A stretch of DNA of 63,326 nt from Ectocarpus siliculosus (lineage: Eukaryota; Sar; Phaeophyceae; Ectocarpales; Ectocarpaceae). Shown here in pieces: positions 48,543 to 63,326 of the stretch (position 1 is its first letter; the number at the start of each line of letters is the position of its first letter). Below the pieces are notes generated by a model. It was not told the DNA's origin. It saw only the letters and a program-made list of their open reading frames with translations, and did no database searches. The translations under genes were made by a program, and so were the position numbers. The stretch is from NCBI GenBank assembly GCA_000310025.1, contig FN649741.1, positions 2,727,368 through 2,790,693 of the forward strand, written 5' to 3'.

Positions 48543-51500
48543 ATGTCGGGAAACATCAACATTTCGGGCACGGAGCCCATCGATGACCCAGAGTACAGGC
48601 GAGTTTGTCTTGAAAGGCTGCTCTCTACTGCTGTGCTTCCAAATTTTCTTCGTTGTCTTCGCCTCACGGCCTCTTTGATTTCCTTTAGTAGGGTCATCTT
48701 GCCTGAAGTTGTCTGTCGTATTGTGCGGCTAAGGTTCGACGGCCTGTTGGGCGCAACGAACAGCAGAATTCTAACATCGACTTTCTTTCCTGCCTCGCGC
48801 AAGGAAGTGGCGCATCTTGTATGCCCACCACTCCGCGCTCCAGGACCTCGCAGCAAAGCCTCGCAGGAAGGTGGGGGGAGGGGTACGCAAGTTGGCTGGC
48901 ATTAAAGACCGCAGACCACTTGGGGGCAGAAAAGAAAATGTCGTGCTGTAACGGTCATAACGTAAACGCACGCGCACCGCGCGATTCTCGTCTCTGGCGG
49001 AAACATAACTACTTTTGTCGCTATATTCAGGGGTGTGCACAGCAGCAGTCAGATGGTCAAGCTAACGTTACCCATCCCTCCCCGGCACAGGTACAAGATG
49101 CCTCGCGTTATCGGAAAAGTCGAGGGAAGGGGCAACGGTATCAAGACCGTCATCTTCAACGTGATGGACCTGTCCCTCGCCCTCAAGCGCGACCCGGGAG
49201 AGGTCTGCAAGTTCTTCGGCACCGAGCTGGGCGCGCAGGCAAGAAGAGCCCGAGACTTTCGGGTACACCCTCGGTTGCAGAAAGCCAGGAGATTGGAGGG
49301 CGGGGACGTGTTGCGAGCGTTGTCGATTCCAACTTGTGTCTTTTGATGGTCTCGGGCTGTCCAGCCTTTGGTGATGAGCAGCCTCTCCCAAAGCTTTGTT
49401 AAGCTTTGGACTCCCCTCCACACAGCGGCAACAAGACGGCTGTGCTCTTACACCACATGGCACACTACTGCACCAGCTGTCGAGGGCAACGAAATCGTAC
49501 GCCGGCTATCTCGTCTCAACCCCCCCTCCCCCCCCTCGACTACCGACGTACCGTTCTTGTCTTTCCACAGACCCGCTACAACGAGGAGGACGAGCGCGCT
49601 ATCGTGAACGGCGCGCACACGAACGCCACCCTCCAGCAGCTGGTGCACAAATACGTTGAGCTCTTCGTCCTCTGCCCCAACTGCCGCCTCCCCGAGTCTA
49701 GTGAGTTTTTGCCCTTCTCCGTTGCACTCTTTGAAGATCGGGTGTTTGTATGCATACGTTTGTTTCTGTGTGTTGAGTGAGAAGGGGGCGGGGCGAGTGT
49801 TTTGGGCGGGGATTCGTAGATTCACTGGTTGTTGCACCCCATCTCCTGTCTTGGCGTGTGATGCACTTCCAAGGCATGCGATGCGTGTGGAAGGTGTGTT
49901 TTGGCCACTTTCCATTGGGGTGACCCCCTGATCGCATTCATTCATAACCGGGGGTCGGTGGGCTCTCACGCACAGCAGCCCTTTTATCCCACCGTCAATC
50001 TCTTATGACCTTTCTGCTGGTGCTTCTGCCTCTGCTTTTGCTTTCTGCGGCAGAGTACAAGATCAAGAACGGCGCAATCTTCCACAAGTGCTACGCCTGC
50101 GGGGCCAAGGAAATGGTGGACATGTCCCACAAGCTCTGCACGTACATCGTCAACACCGCAAAGAAGGCCAAGAAGAGTAAGGACAAGGACGCGGCCAAGG
50201 ACTCGAAGGAGAGGAAGCGCGAGAAGAAGGTGAGGGGGAGGGGCGGGCGACAAGTACGTCTTGTCCTCGCTACGGCGGCGGGCTCGCATGCACTTGATTC
50301 AAGTAAGAGGTATATAGCGGGTCGCGCGTGTTTGGCCACAGCTGCTGCGGTGCAAGCCCATGAGCCGCTCCTGGGGTTTATTCCTGTTTCCGTGGCCAGT
50401 AAGAGCGGTTTTACGGTTGGTTCGCGCTTGGTTCGAACGGTACTCATATACCGCTTGCTGATATGTCATATCTTTGCCACCGGTGGAATTGTGTTCTTCG
50501 GCCGGAGTTGCTGACCACAAGCGCAACAGCGTATCGAACCTCGCTGTCGTGTGGTTGGTGGACGGAAAGGCGTTCACTCCTTGGACTCTTGTGTCCACTC
50601 GCTGCTCAGGCGCGAATCACGTGTCTATATTTATATTTGTTGGTGTGGACGTTCGCCATGATGCGACTTTTTCGCAGGAGAAGAAGAAGGAAGAGGTATC
50701 TCTGAACGGCGATGATTCTGCCAAGGAGAAGAAGGACAAAAAGAAGAAGGTGAGCTTTCCGCTCGTTTCTGCGTCTGCTACTGCCGCGCCGCCGCCGTCG
50801 ATGCTCGCGGATAATGGTCGCTGTTGCGCCCACAACCTAGCCAGCAAGTCTGATGTTTTTTGTGGCTCGTCCCGTGTCGAGGCTCTCTCCCTTTCGGTGC
50901 TGCCAGGCGACGACGGCTATACGTACGAAGTTTCTGTCATTCTGAATTGCCCGTCGGGTGAAACGTTTAGCATTTTCAATAGCTATCTCCGTGCCTTGAT
51001 CGTTTGGTGTTTTCGCACTACGTATTTTTTATCTGTACGTGTTTTTTTTTTTGTCTCTCTTGTCGTTGCCCGCTGCTTGCTCCTTTTTTCTCTCCCTGTG
51101 GTCGCCGACGCACCGCCTCCGTGCTGGCTGGTTGACGGGTGTGCGGATGATGGATCGGTCGATGGCTGCTCGTGCGGTGCACTGCTGCTGCCGACGTGCT
51201 TGCGCCACTTGCCCCGTGGGATGCGCTGGCGTGAGTAGGACAAGAAGAAGCGGGACAAGGAGAACACCTCCGATGACGGCGAGACCAAGACCACCGTCAA
51301 GTGAGGATCCACATCCCACCGCCGCCGCCTTCCCAGGCTTGAGAGCGGTGGCTAGGCTACTCTGTATGAGTCACATCATTTCGGAGCTTTTCTTTAGTGG
51401 CGCTCTTGTGTTTTGTGATGGTGCGAAACGAGGTGTTATTTTTGAAGGGTGGGTTGTGGGAGCAGCAGCTGCACCTGCGACGTTTCCTACGGCTGTGCGG

Positions 51501-51653
51501 TCCCTTGCCACCAGGTAGAGATGTCATCCCAATTCTTTTTGTTTACCAAGGTCAGTAGCAACGAATGTGTGGTCTGGCGTACTGCTGTGTACTCAGGAGG
51601 AAGAGGCCCCTTGTGTCGTCTCATTGCCTAACTGTTGTCCCATTGCCCTGTTC

Positions 51654-51690
<37 letters not shown>

Positions 51691-53611
51691 GACAGCGAGT
51701 TCGGCGATGTGGTTGCCACGTCGGGAAGCCTGGAGGTGGAAGACGCCGTAGCCTTCGACGACTCCGTGGCCGCCATTCGCCGCCACCTCGACGACGGTAC
51801 TTCCAACGAAAACATCTTCGAGGTAAGCATCAGCATTGTGTTTGTCCGTCTGTGCGTTTTTTTTTTTTTAACATCTACCCGGCTACTGCTGTAGCCGGCT
51901 TAAAAAAGAAAAAACGTCAGTTTGTAGCGAAATGTGGGCGTGGGTGTGCTTCCGGAGTTAGCATCGACCACGCGATAACCGGCTGACCAAATGAAAAGAC
52001 GCATGTCTTGCAGCGGGATAACCAACGCGACACGCTTTCCCGGTCATCGGGCTCCCGCGGCAAGTGTGTTTTGTGCGTTTGTTCGGTTAGCCTCGAGCGG
52101 ATTATTCGGTGATCCTTTGAAAGGATGCCAGTCGTAGGCATACTTGCACAGCAAGCCAAAAAAGCGACCGGGGTGTGCACTACTTTTCATTGTTGGTTTC
52201 GATGCCACAGCGTTTCTATTTTTTTGTAAATAAAACTGCAGTATTTTCTTCTGCTTCTCCAGACGCTGACCCGAACCTCGCTTCCCTCTCCCCCGCCCCC
52301 CCCAACCCCCGACGCAGGAAATCCGCACGGCCCAGACATTCGCCGCGTTCCCAGTCCACTACCGCATCCACCTGTTTGTGGCCGCCTCTTTCGCCACCGC
52401 CGACAAGGTGACAAAGGACGACATCGAGTCGCGGGCTGCCATGTTCGACATGCTCAAGTCTCGGCCTGATGACCAGAGGCACATCATCGGCGCCTTCGAG
52501 CTCCTGTGCCAGGCGAGTGCCGTGTTTGGTTTGGAATTGTAGGAAAAGCCGGCAGGCAATATTATTCTGGTGGTTGTTCGGTGCCGGGTCGGGATGCAAG
52601 GCCAATCGTATTGGTTCTACGGCATGCGTTATCAGGAGTAACCCCCCCCCCCCCCCCCCGGCCCCTCAAGAACTCCCTCCGTCGCTGTGGGCTTGCTTGC
52701 CTCCCGAAACACGCGGGATGACTCGACAGGTGCACCGCCCCAACCTGGTGGGCTTCTTCCCCGTGATCCTCAAGCACCTCTACGACTCGGACATCGTCGA
52801 GGAGGAGGCGATGCTAATGTGGGCCGGGGAGCAGGGGCGCTCCGAGGAGTTCACGCCGCCCGCGCTGAGCGACGAACAGGTGGCGGCGCTGCGCGCCAAG
52901 GCCACCCCATTCGTGACCTGGCTGGAGGAGGCCGACGAAGAGGATGGAGACGAAGACGACGATGACGACGAAGATGATGAGGTATGTAGTGTTGGTGTGT
53001 ATACCGCCGTGTGCAGGACTTGCTGCGTTATGTGTTTAAAGAATTTTTTTAGTCTGTCAGTACAGTAGGTGTTGTTTTTGGATTGAGGCGATGGGAGACG
53101 GTGGCGCGTCTATTCTCTGCACAGACCAGAAATCCTAATTTTGTTTTTGGTAGGTTGGACCGGTATCGTTATTGAGTGTTGAGTGTAGGGAGGACGATTG
53201 CAGGAATGATGACGCGCAATGACGGTTCGAAATTCAAAGGTTTGTGTTTTTTGATCACGCGTTTATTCTTTCACCCAATGTGCGCTCAAAGGCGATTTAC
53301 TTTTTGGTAGTCCTCTCAAGCATCAACATTCAAGCTGTAGTGTGGAACTTCACCTTTGGTGTTGGCCAATGTCCTTTGGTACGAACCACCTCTCGCGCAA
53401 ATGTGTGCATGTGAAAAATTTAGTCGCGTCGTTCGCGGGAGACTGTCACGACGTTCGTTGTGTCTTGTCTCGGGGTCTTGTCTCGGGGCGAATGCCGCGT
53501 CTCCCTCTGTCGCCGCGGGGTTCCTCTCTTGTGCTAATCCTCTGTTGCGCCGCCTGCGTCGTGTTCGTGTCCTCCTTCGGTGTCACGCAGGACGAAGAAG
53601 ACAGTCCTTAA
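48543..53611 (+). CDS. EIF5: translation initiation factor eIF5
   Basis: GTPase-activating protein for eIF2 in start-codon recognition. Exons: 48543-48598, 49091-49238, 49571-49700, 50054-50229, 50678-50749, 51239-51300, ~51696-51822, 52318-52512, 52730-52981, 53591-53611; 412 residues (human 431). N-terminal eIF2B5/eIF5 domain: [49 protein letters not shown], zinc ribbon CPNC and CYAC with IKNGAIFHK and SHKLCTYIV. The catalytic arginine region (YKMPR) is present. A Lys-rich linker follows. The C-terminal W2 HEAT domain contains [13 protein letters not shown] and ends in an acidic tail. Three introns begin GC instead of GT (48599, 49239, 52513), each forced by the conserved frame. The last tiny exon (DEEDSP stop) is the simplest end; an alternative exon at 53817 (MSDNEDNALVRPAIDG) follows a good acceptor and keeps phase. 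Confidence 0.95.
51654..51690. repeat. (CTG)n microsatellite
   Basis: About twelve CTG units ending just before the TGACAG acceptor of the eIF5 exon at ~51696. It appears to serve as the pyrimidine-rich part of the intron end. Confidence 0.95.
51958..52140. repeat. MITE-like repeat, two diverged copies
   Basis: TTAGCATCGACCACGCGATAA begins a copy at 51958 with the GGCTGACCAAATGAAAAGACG core and CAGCGGGATAACCAA end. A more decayed copy starts near 52086 (TTAGCCTCGAGCGG). Same family as the cluster at 14253-14512. Located in an eIF5 intron. Confidence 0.75.
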
Positions 53612-58122
<4,511 letters not shown>

Positions 58123-60016
58123 TGCTTATAGTTGACGGCAGCATGGACTCGATCACACACGTTGCGCCCAGGCATTGACGGTGGACAAATCGCAGGCGAT
58201 GGAAGCGCGCAGTTTCCTGGCGCGAATGAATTTAAGGTGGTCGTGTGGTCGTTGTTGCGTGACTCGACGAAAGTGCTGTGTGTGTTCCGGGCGTAAGAGG
58301 AGGGTCGAGAAAGAGAGAACGCACAGAGATAGCATTCACACCGCCTCTCTCTCTCCCCAATCTAACCCTCCTGGAACCCCGCTTCTCTCGTTGCCCATTT
58401 CCCGTTCCGTGTTGCCCATGCCTTTCGCGTGGTCCTTGTGCGCTGGGAACAGAGGAGGTGGCCGTCGAAGTGCGGAGGCACATCTCAGCCATCGCTTAAC
58501 ACGATTGTTTTGGCGCTGTTGCTGGTGTCGAGACTACTAGATACTACTGCAGGGGCGCCCGTTCCCTTTTGAGGAAGAATTTTGCAGCACACACCGTTCG
58601 TGTGGTTCTTTTTGAGCGCGGGGGGGGTTCGTGCCGGTAGGACAACTACACTGCTGTTGAGGGCTGGTTCTTAGCATAGTAGCGCAGAGTAGAAGTGTCA
58701 GCACTTTGTATCATTGGTCGAGAAATAATTTTTGCGCACCAACTGGTGGAGATGGTCATGTACCAAGCCGGATCTATCTATGCTTAGTTCCGCCCGTTTT
58801 TCCCGCAAGGTTCGAGCGTGATTCGCACCGCGTACGCATGAACTGCTGGTTTCAATCTTATAAGCCCTCGCAAAGTAGCAAACTTGGATGATCATGGCTT
58901 TTGCAGCCAAAGGCAATGAGGCATTTCATTCAGCGAGGATTCGAAGTCCGGGTTGTAAAGAGACGGTTTAGCGTGTCCACATGTCCACTAACTCTAATCT
59001 GTGGCAACGCCCGAAGGTCATCTGATACGTCACAACCTATGAGACATTCGGAGGCGACGTTCCTCACACTTGCACCAAAAAACAGCAGGCAGGTTTTACA
59101 CGCATGCATTGTCTAAGCCGAAACATTCTGGCGGGGATCTGCTTTCATCCAGCCCTTGGCTACATCAAGATTGCGGCCAGTATCGCCTCCCGATGTATGC
59201 ATGTGGTTTCGTACACGACAAACCTCAACCATCCTGGTCAGTTCTGGTTGACACTGACTCGCTCTCCACTACCCAAATCGCAATATAGGTTGAGACGGGG
59301 AAGTCTGGCTTGGGGATGGATGAAAAGTCTGTGTTGACGTTGTCCATTTTGAAAGAACTTGGGTGATATTTGTCATACGCATAGCTCCTCAGACAAAATA
59401 CCTGTAATGTTACAGCGGTATCCTACGTAGGGTGGCTTGTTAGGTCTCTGCAAGTTTAGGCTAAACGTTACATACAGCAGTCAAGTATTGGGAACCATAA
59501 ATGTAAACGCAGAAAGACAACCCCTTCGAGATCAGACCTGTCTATTGAACCCTGGACTCCCTCCTGCGGTTGGTTGTGTAGGAAAGAAAGAGGAAAAAAA
59601 AAAAAAATGGCGCAGACTTCTCTATTCGATGGACGAGGTTTCAGATACGTATGCAAGTTAAGCTGGGTGTGCCATGAGGAGCACATCGACCTGACAGGGG
59701 GGACTCATGACGCCCGTGCCCCTGTCATCGCTGGTATGCATGCGGTGCACCCTTCGTTTATTTGTGGGTTCAGAAAGGAGGAGGCGGCTGGAAAAAAAAA
59801 TCTGTTCGTCGAACAGCAGTTGCGCATGTACAGAATGCGGCTAGAATGCGGTCTTTCTACGATGTGCGTACCACCAGAGGCCAGACACCTGAGAGAGCGA
59901 CCAGCAGCCGGTTCTTGGGCACTATATTGCCATTTTTCAGCGCAGCAGACACACACACACACATCCAAGCCCCCACCCTCCTTTCACAATCTGTCGTGTT
60001 TCATAAAAACGACCTG
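58123..60016. other. intergenic region kinase-phosphatase
   Basis: No gene recognised. It may contain a last kinase exon and the promoter of the next gene. A frame at 59574-60017 is open but has no conserved motif. An (AC)n run is at 59946-59964. Confidence 0.4.
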
Positions 60017-60318
60017 ATGCTTGCACCCTCTGCGAATCAGCTCTCGGCAAGCATGGCGGGCACGGCGGCCGGCGGGGCAGGAGCGGCTCTGGCCGGGGCT
60101 GCCGCGCTGTCTACGACCCTCGGCCCTCCTGCTCCTCCTAATACGGGGAAAGCGGCGGCAGCAGCTTGTTGTTCCTCTTCTTCAGCAGCAGCAGCAGCGG
60201 CGGGGTTGACGTGTGTTAGTTTTATGCGGCACTCAATAGCGACCCACAACGAGGCGGCGGCGGCGAGCGCAGATGCGATGGGCTCGGTGTACCTGAGCGA
60301 GGCCTACGCGGACTCGAG
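60017..60318 (+). CDS. histidine phosphatase (phosphoglycerate mutase-like), first exon
   Basis: First exon of a multi-exon gene whose remainder was not found before the window ends. ATG at 60017 or 60053 (both in frame). An Ala/Gly/Ser-rich leader, possibly a targeting peptide, precedes VSFMRHSIATHNEA, the RHG-type catalytic histidine motif with serine in place of glycine and the following HN pair seen in phosphoglycerate mutase-like proteins, then YLSEAYADSR, which fits the Y..AY.DA.L segment after it. The exon ends at GACTCGAG before GTGCGC. The RHG and Y.DA spacing supports the family; the substrate cannot be told. Confidence 0.6.
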
Positions 60319-63300
60319 GTGCGCCCGTAAGCAATCAGCGTGGGTCCACTGATAGATACAGCAGTAGTAGAGATACCTTGCGGAACCCGTACCTTCGCAC
60401 CCCGTGTGGTGTAGGTACTTTATGTGTGTAGTCGTGGAGAGGCTAAGGGGGGGGCGTTCCCTACTCTCAATCGCGAGCAGTTTGCGCACCGGTAGTACCT
60501 AACACAGCCGGAGGATTGTTGGAAGGGGAACACGCTGATGCCCTCCCCCACAGCAGTGCGATACTTGCCTTTTTCAACTCAAAACTGGCGCCGATACATA
60601 ACGCCTTGCCACGTTGTCTCCTCTCTCGGAGTGCCGGCGGTTGATGTTCACATGGGTATATGCATAGCAGGCGAGCTCAGCTCCCGGCAACCTGCCTTGG
60701 CAAGCAGTTCCGATGCCCTCGGTTGTGTTGTGTGAAGCCATCGAGCGAGGGATAGCATGCCTATACCGCGTCGCGATTCGTTTGTTCGTGACTGATCACG
60801 GCGAAACAGACCGACCCATTACGCCGTGGTTTTTGTGGTTGCTCTCTACTATTATTTGCTCCTTTTGAGAAGCGGGACCGGTTCGCGACGGTGACGTCAG
60901 ATTACATACATACAGATGAGACTAGTTTGCTGTGGGGCGAGTCCTCCTCGGCGGAGGTGTCACCAGCTTGTTCGGGCTCATGGGCGGCGACGCGTTCTCT
61001 TTCCTAGCCTAGCACGATGGAGTCTCTTTTTTTGTGCTACTCCATGGTTTTGAACCACCCCGTCTTGTCATCCTCCTCTTCTTCCATCTTCCCCCCCCCG
61101 TCTCCTTTCCAACCACAACCAGCAAAACCGGTAGATGAGCCCGTTGTTCTTTGTATGCATACAGCAGTATAATAGTAGACGAACACCCGCTCGAAGTTTC
61201 AGCACGCGCCCTTCTTGCATGCCCTTTCTCGGAGAACCCCTCTCGGACCCGAGCGAAACGCAGCAGCAGCAGCAGCGGCGGCGGTGTTTCAGCGGTGTTT
61301 CTAGGAAGGACGAGATCTTTTCGTTGCTGCTATCCATATGTGCCTTCAATGAGGCGCACTTGAAGTTCACAAAGAATCGAGAGAGCGGGCACGAATTCAT
61401 AAGCAGCAGCATCACCCATAGTTTAGTATCCATACGACGGAGTGGCGGCGGTCCAGATTGGCGGGAGAATCATAATCATTCCACTCCTTGCCGTCTTCAT
61501 CGGCTGCAGTAGCAAAATGCCCGACTGGTCTGCCCGGTGCAAATACGTCGGCGCAGCCGTTTTGCCGAAGATTTTCTGTGCGTGCGTGCCTGCTGGGGTG
61601 TTTCTTTTTTCGAGGTTTTTGCCGCCGAGTGATGATGCGTTGCCTCTGCACACACACACAACGGAACCATTTGTGTGTGTAAGTGTAGCCGTGTGCAGCG
61701 GTGATGGTGGCACGTGGTGTGTGTGCATCGGCAACGGATCGTAGTCTCTATGAAGGGAAATATAAATATGTTCCCACACCGAACAATAATTGCAATTCAG
61801 AGCACGAATCTAAATTAGCGGCCTTCACGCTAAAATGCGCACCGAAAATCCAATTCAAAAATGTGCAATTTCCCTTTCGGAGAACAGGAACATATTAATA
61901 GTTAATAGTGTCTTTGTCGTAGCATATGCATGTAGTCTAGATATCCTCTAAGTTTCAGGCGCGTGTTCACGAAGGAAGCTTGACCGCCTGTTCGTTGCTT
62001 AGTCTTTCCCGCAGGACCCGTCCCCGTGTTGCAACTAAATATATACATCCCGTACGTACCACACGCAGCCCTTGCTTTTTGGCCTACGGGAGGGAGCCGT
62101 GGTGGCACAAACAAGGCAACGAGCGAGGTCGCGTTTCGCGTGTCACCATCCACAAAGAAGGCCATGATATTTTTACTTGCATACCCACCGCCACCGGCGA
62201 TTTTATGCATTGGGGAACGTACGCTTGTATCGCCGGGGACCGGGCGGGCGGGTTATCCTGTGAGAGAGAACTGAAGGTTGAAAGTTTCGGTCTCGGACGG
62301 AATGGCGGAGAGGCCGAATTCCGTGACATACCCACCGCCACCGGCGATTTTATGTATAGGGGAACGTACGCTTTTATCGCCGGGGACCGGGCGGGCGGGT
62401 GCTCCTGTGAGAGAGAACTGAAGATTGAAAGTTTCGGTCTCGGGTGGGATGGCGGAGAGGCCGAATTCCGTGAAACCGAGCCCAATTCCTTTTTGTGCGA
62501 AGCTACATCTAGATGTGCATATATATGCAGTGATGTCCATAACCGCGTTTGAGCAGGGTACCTACCGGAAATAACCGCAAATGAGCCTTCGAGGGTACGT
62601 ACCGGTTATAACCGCTCATAACGGGGACGACAACGTCCCATCCCCGGGGTGGTATTCAACGTATATATAGCCTATAACACCCTCTGGTGGTATTCAACGC
62701 ATTTCGTTTGGAAGCAGCTCGCTGTACGCTGTAGAAAGAGGGTTATACTGCTGTGTGCTGCTGTCACTGCTGCTGCAGCCTGTCTATCGTTTCAGCTTTC
62801 TACTTTACCACGTTAAAATGCAGTTGCAATGTTGAATGCAAGGTTGTCATGAATTCATTGTGTAATTCTCGGCCAAGCAGCTTGGATGCATACACATACG
62901 TACATATTAATTTTAATTTTATATATCCAGGGATGACAAAATACGAAAATAAAAAAGGCACACATATTCTCATTTTCTGGTGCTCAAGGCTCCCTCCCAT
63001 CTATCCCACAACGCAAACGCACGTGGACAAAAAAAAAAAGAAACATCGAAGACAAGACAAACAATTTACAACGCGGAGGCGTACATGGAGCTAGCCACGT
63101 ACCCCGGTCGAAATAGAAAATAAAAAACTGTTGTTCCCACCGTTCCCGCCGTCCCGCAGCTCTCTGCGTCTTTTGCTACATGAGACCAAAACAAAAACAC
63201 GGTCTTTGTGTTGGTCTGCTGTGTGGGTAGAGGATGGTCTGCTGTGCTTGCGGTGTGTGCTGAGTGCTGAGTGCTGCTGCTGACTTTGTGCTGTGTGCGA

Positions 63301-63326
63301 GGGGGGGGCGCAGGTTGAAATAACCC
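60319..63326. other. intron or 3' spacer to window end
   Basis: No downstream exon of the histidine phosphatase gene was recognised, so it lies in a long intron or the model is wrong. It holds a (CAG)n run at 61261-61280, the 157-bp duplication at 62180 and short ACCGG(T/A)ATAACCGC repeats at 62560-62625. The last 150 bases are GT/CTG-rich. Confidence 0.4.
62180..62490. repeat. 157-bp tandem duplication
   Basis: Two copies starting CATACCCACCGCCACCGGCG at about 62180 and 62337, each running through GGGGACCGGGCGGGCGGG and GAGAGAACTGAAG to GAATTCCGTGA. Copies differ at few positions. 157 is not a multiple of three; no gene was recognised here. Confidence 0.95.

Overview
The window looks like nuclear DNA of a brown alga or a close stramenopile relative (Ectocarpus-like). 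Genes are cut into many short exons by introns of roughly 0.1-2 kb. Non-coding DNA is rich in poly-G, (CAG)n and (GT)n tracts and in a recurrent ACAGCAGTA-type word. The proteins are a eukaryotic mixture: fused TPS-TPP, EF-hand/IQ scaffold, plant-type 2/2 haemoglobin, IBTK, eIF5 and UMP-CMP kinase. The organism call is inference from style and gene content. No rRNA, convincing tRNA, CRISPR array or virus was seen. Gene models were built by hand from conserved motifs plus splice-site and reading-frame agreement, so unconserved exon edges may shift.

Layout. 0.5-17.4 kb, minus: one very fragmented trehalose-6-phosphate synthase/phosphatase gene, broken by an assembly gap (13265-13364) and one probable single-base frameshift (~7580). 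18.6-27.3 kb, minus: a large protein with EF-hands followed by eight IQ motifs. Head-to-head with it across 407 bp, 27.7-29.4 kb, plus: a calmodulin-like protein with four intact EF-hands. 30.8-32.9 kb, minus: a group II truncated haemoglobin, closest in style to plant GLB3. 34.7-44.8 kb, plus: a 14-exon IBTK-like gene (ankyrin, RCC1, BTB/BACK remnant, C2H2 finger). 48.5-53.6 kb, plus: translation initiation factor eIF5. 55.4-58.1 kb, plus: UMP-CMP kinase with an N-terminal membrane segment. 60.0 kb, plus: first exon of a histidine-phosphatase (phosphoglycerate mutase-like) gene that runs on or out of the window.

The genes are mostly unrelated housekeeping and signalling functions. The one suggestive pairing is the divergent calmodulin-like / EF-hand-IQ pair, because IQ motifs are the classical calmodulin ligand. 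The most unusual molecular feature is a cluster of at least five GC-AG introns in two genes, supported by reading-frame continuity. Dispersed repeats include a short MITE-like family (six copies or half-copies), two 3' fragments of a LINE-like retrotransposon, a 48-bp minisatellite and a 157-bp tandem duplication.
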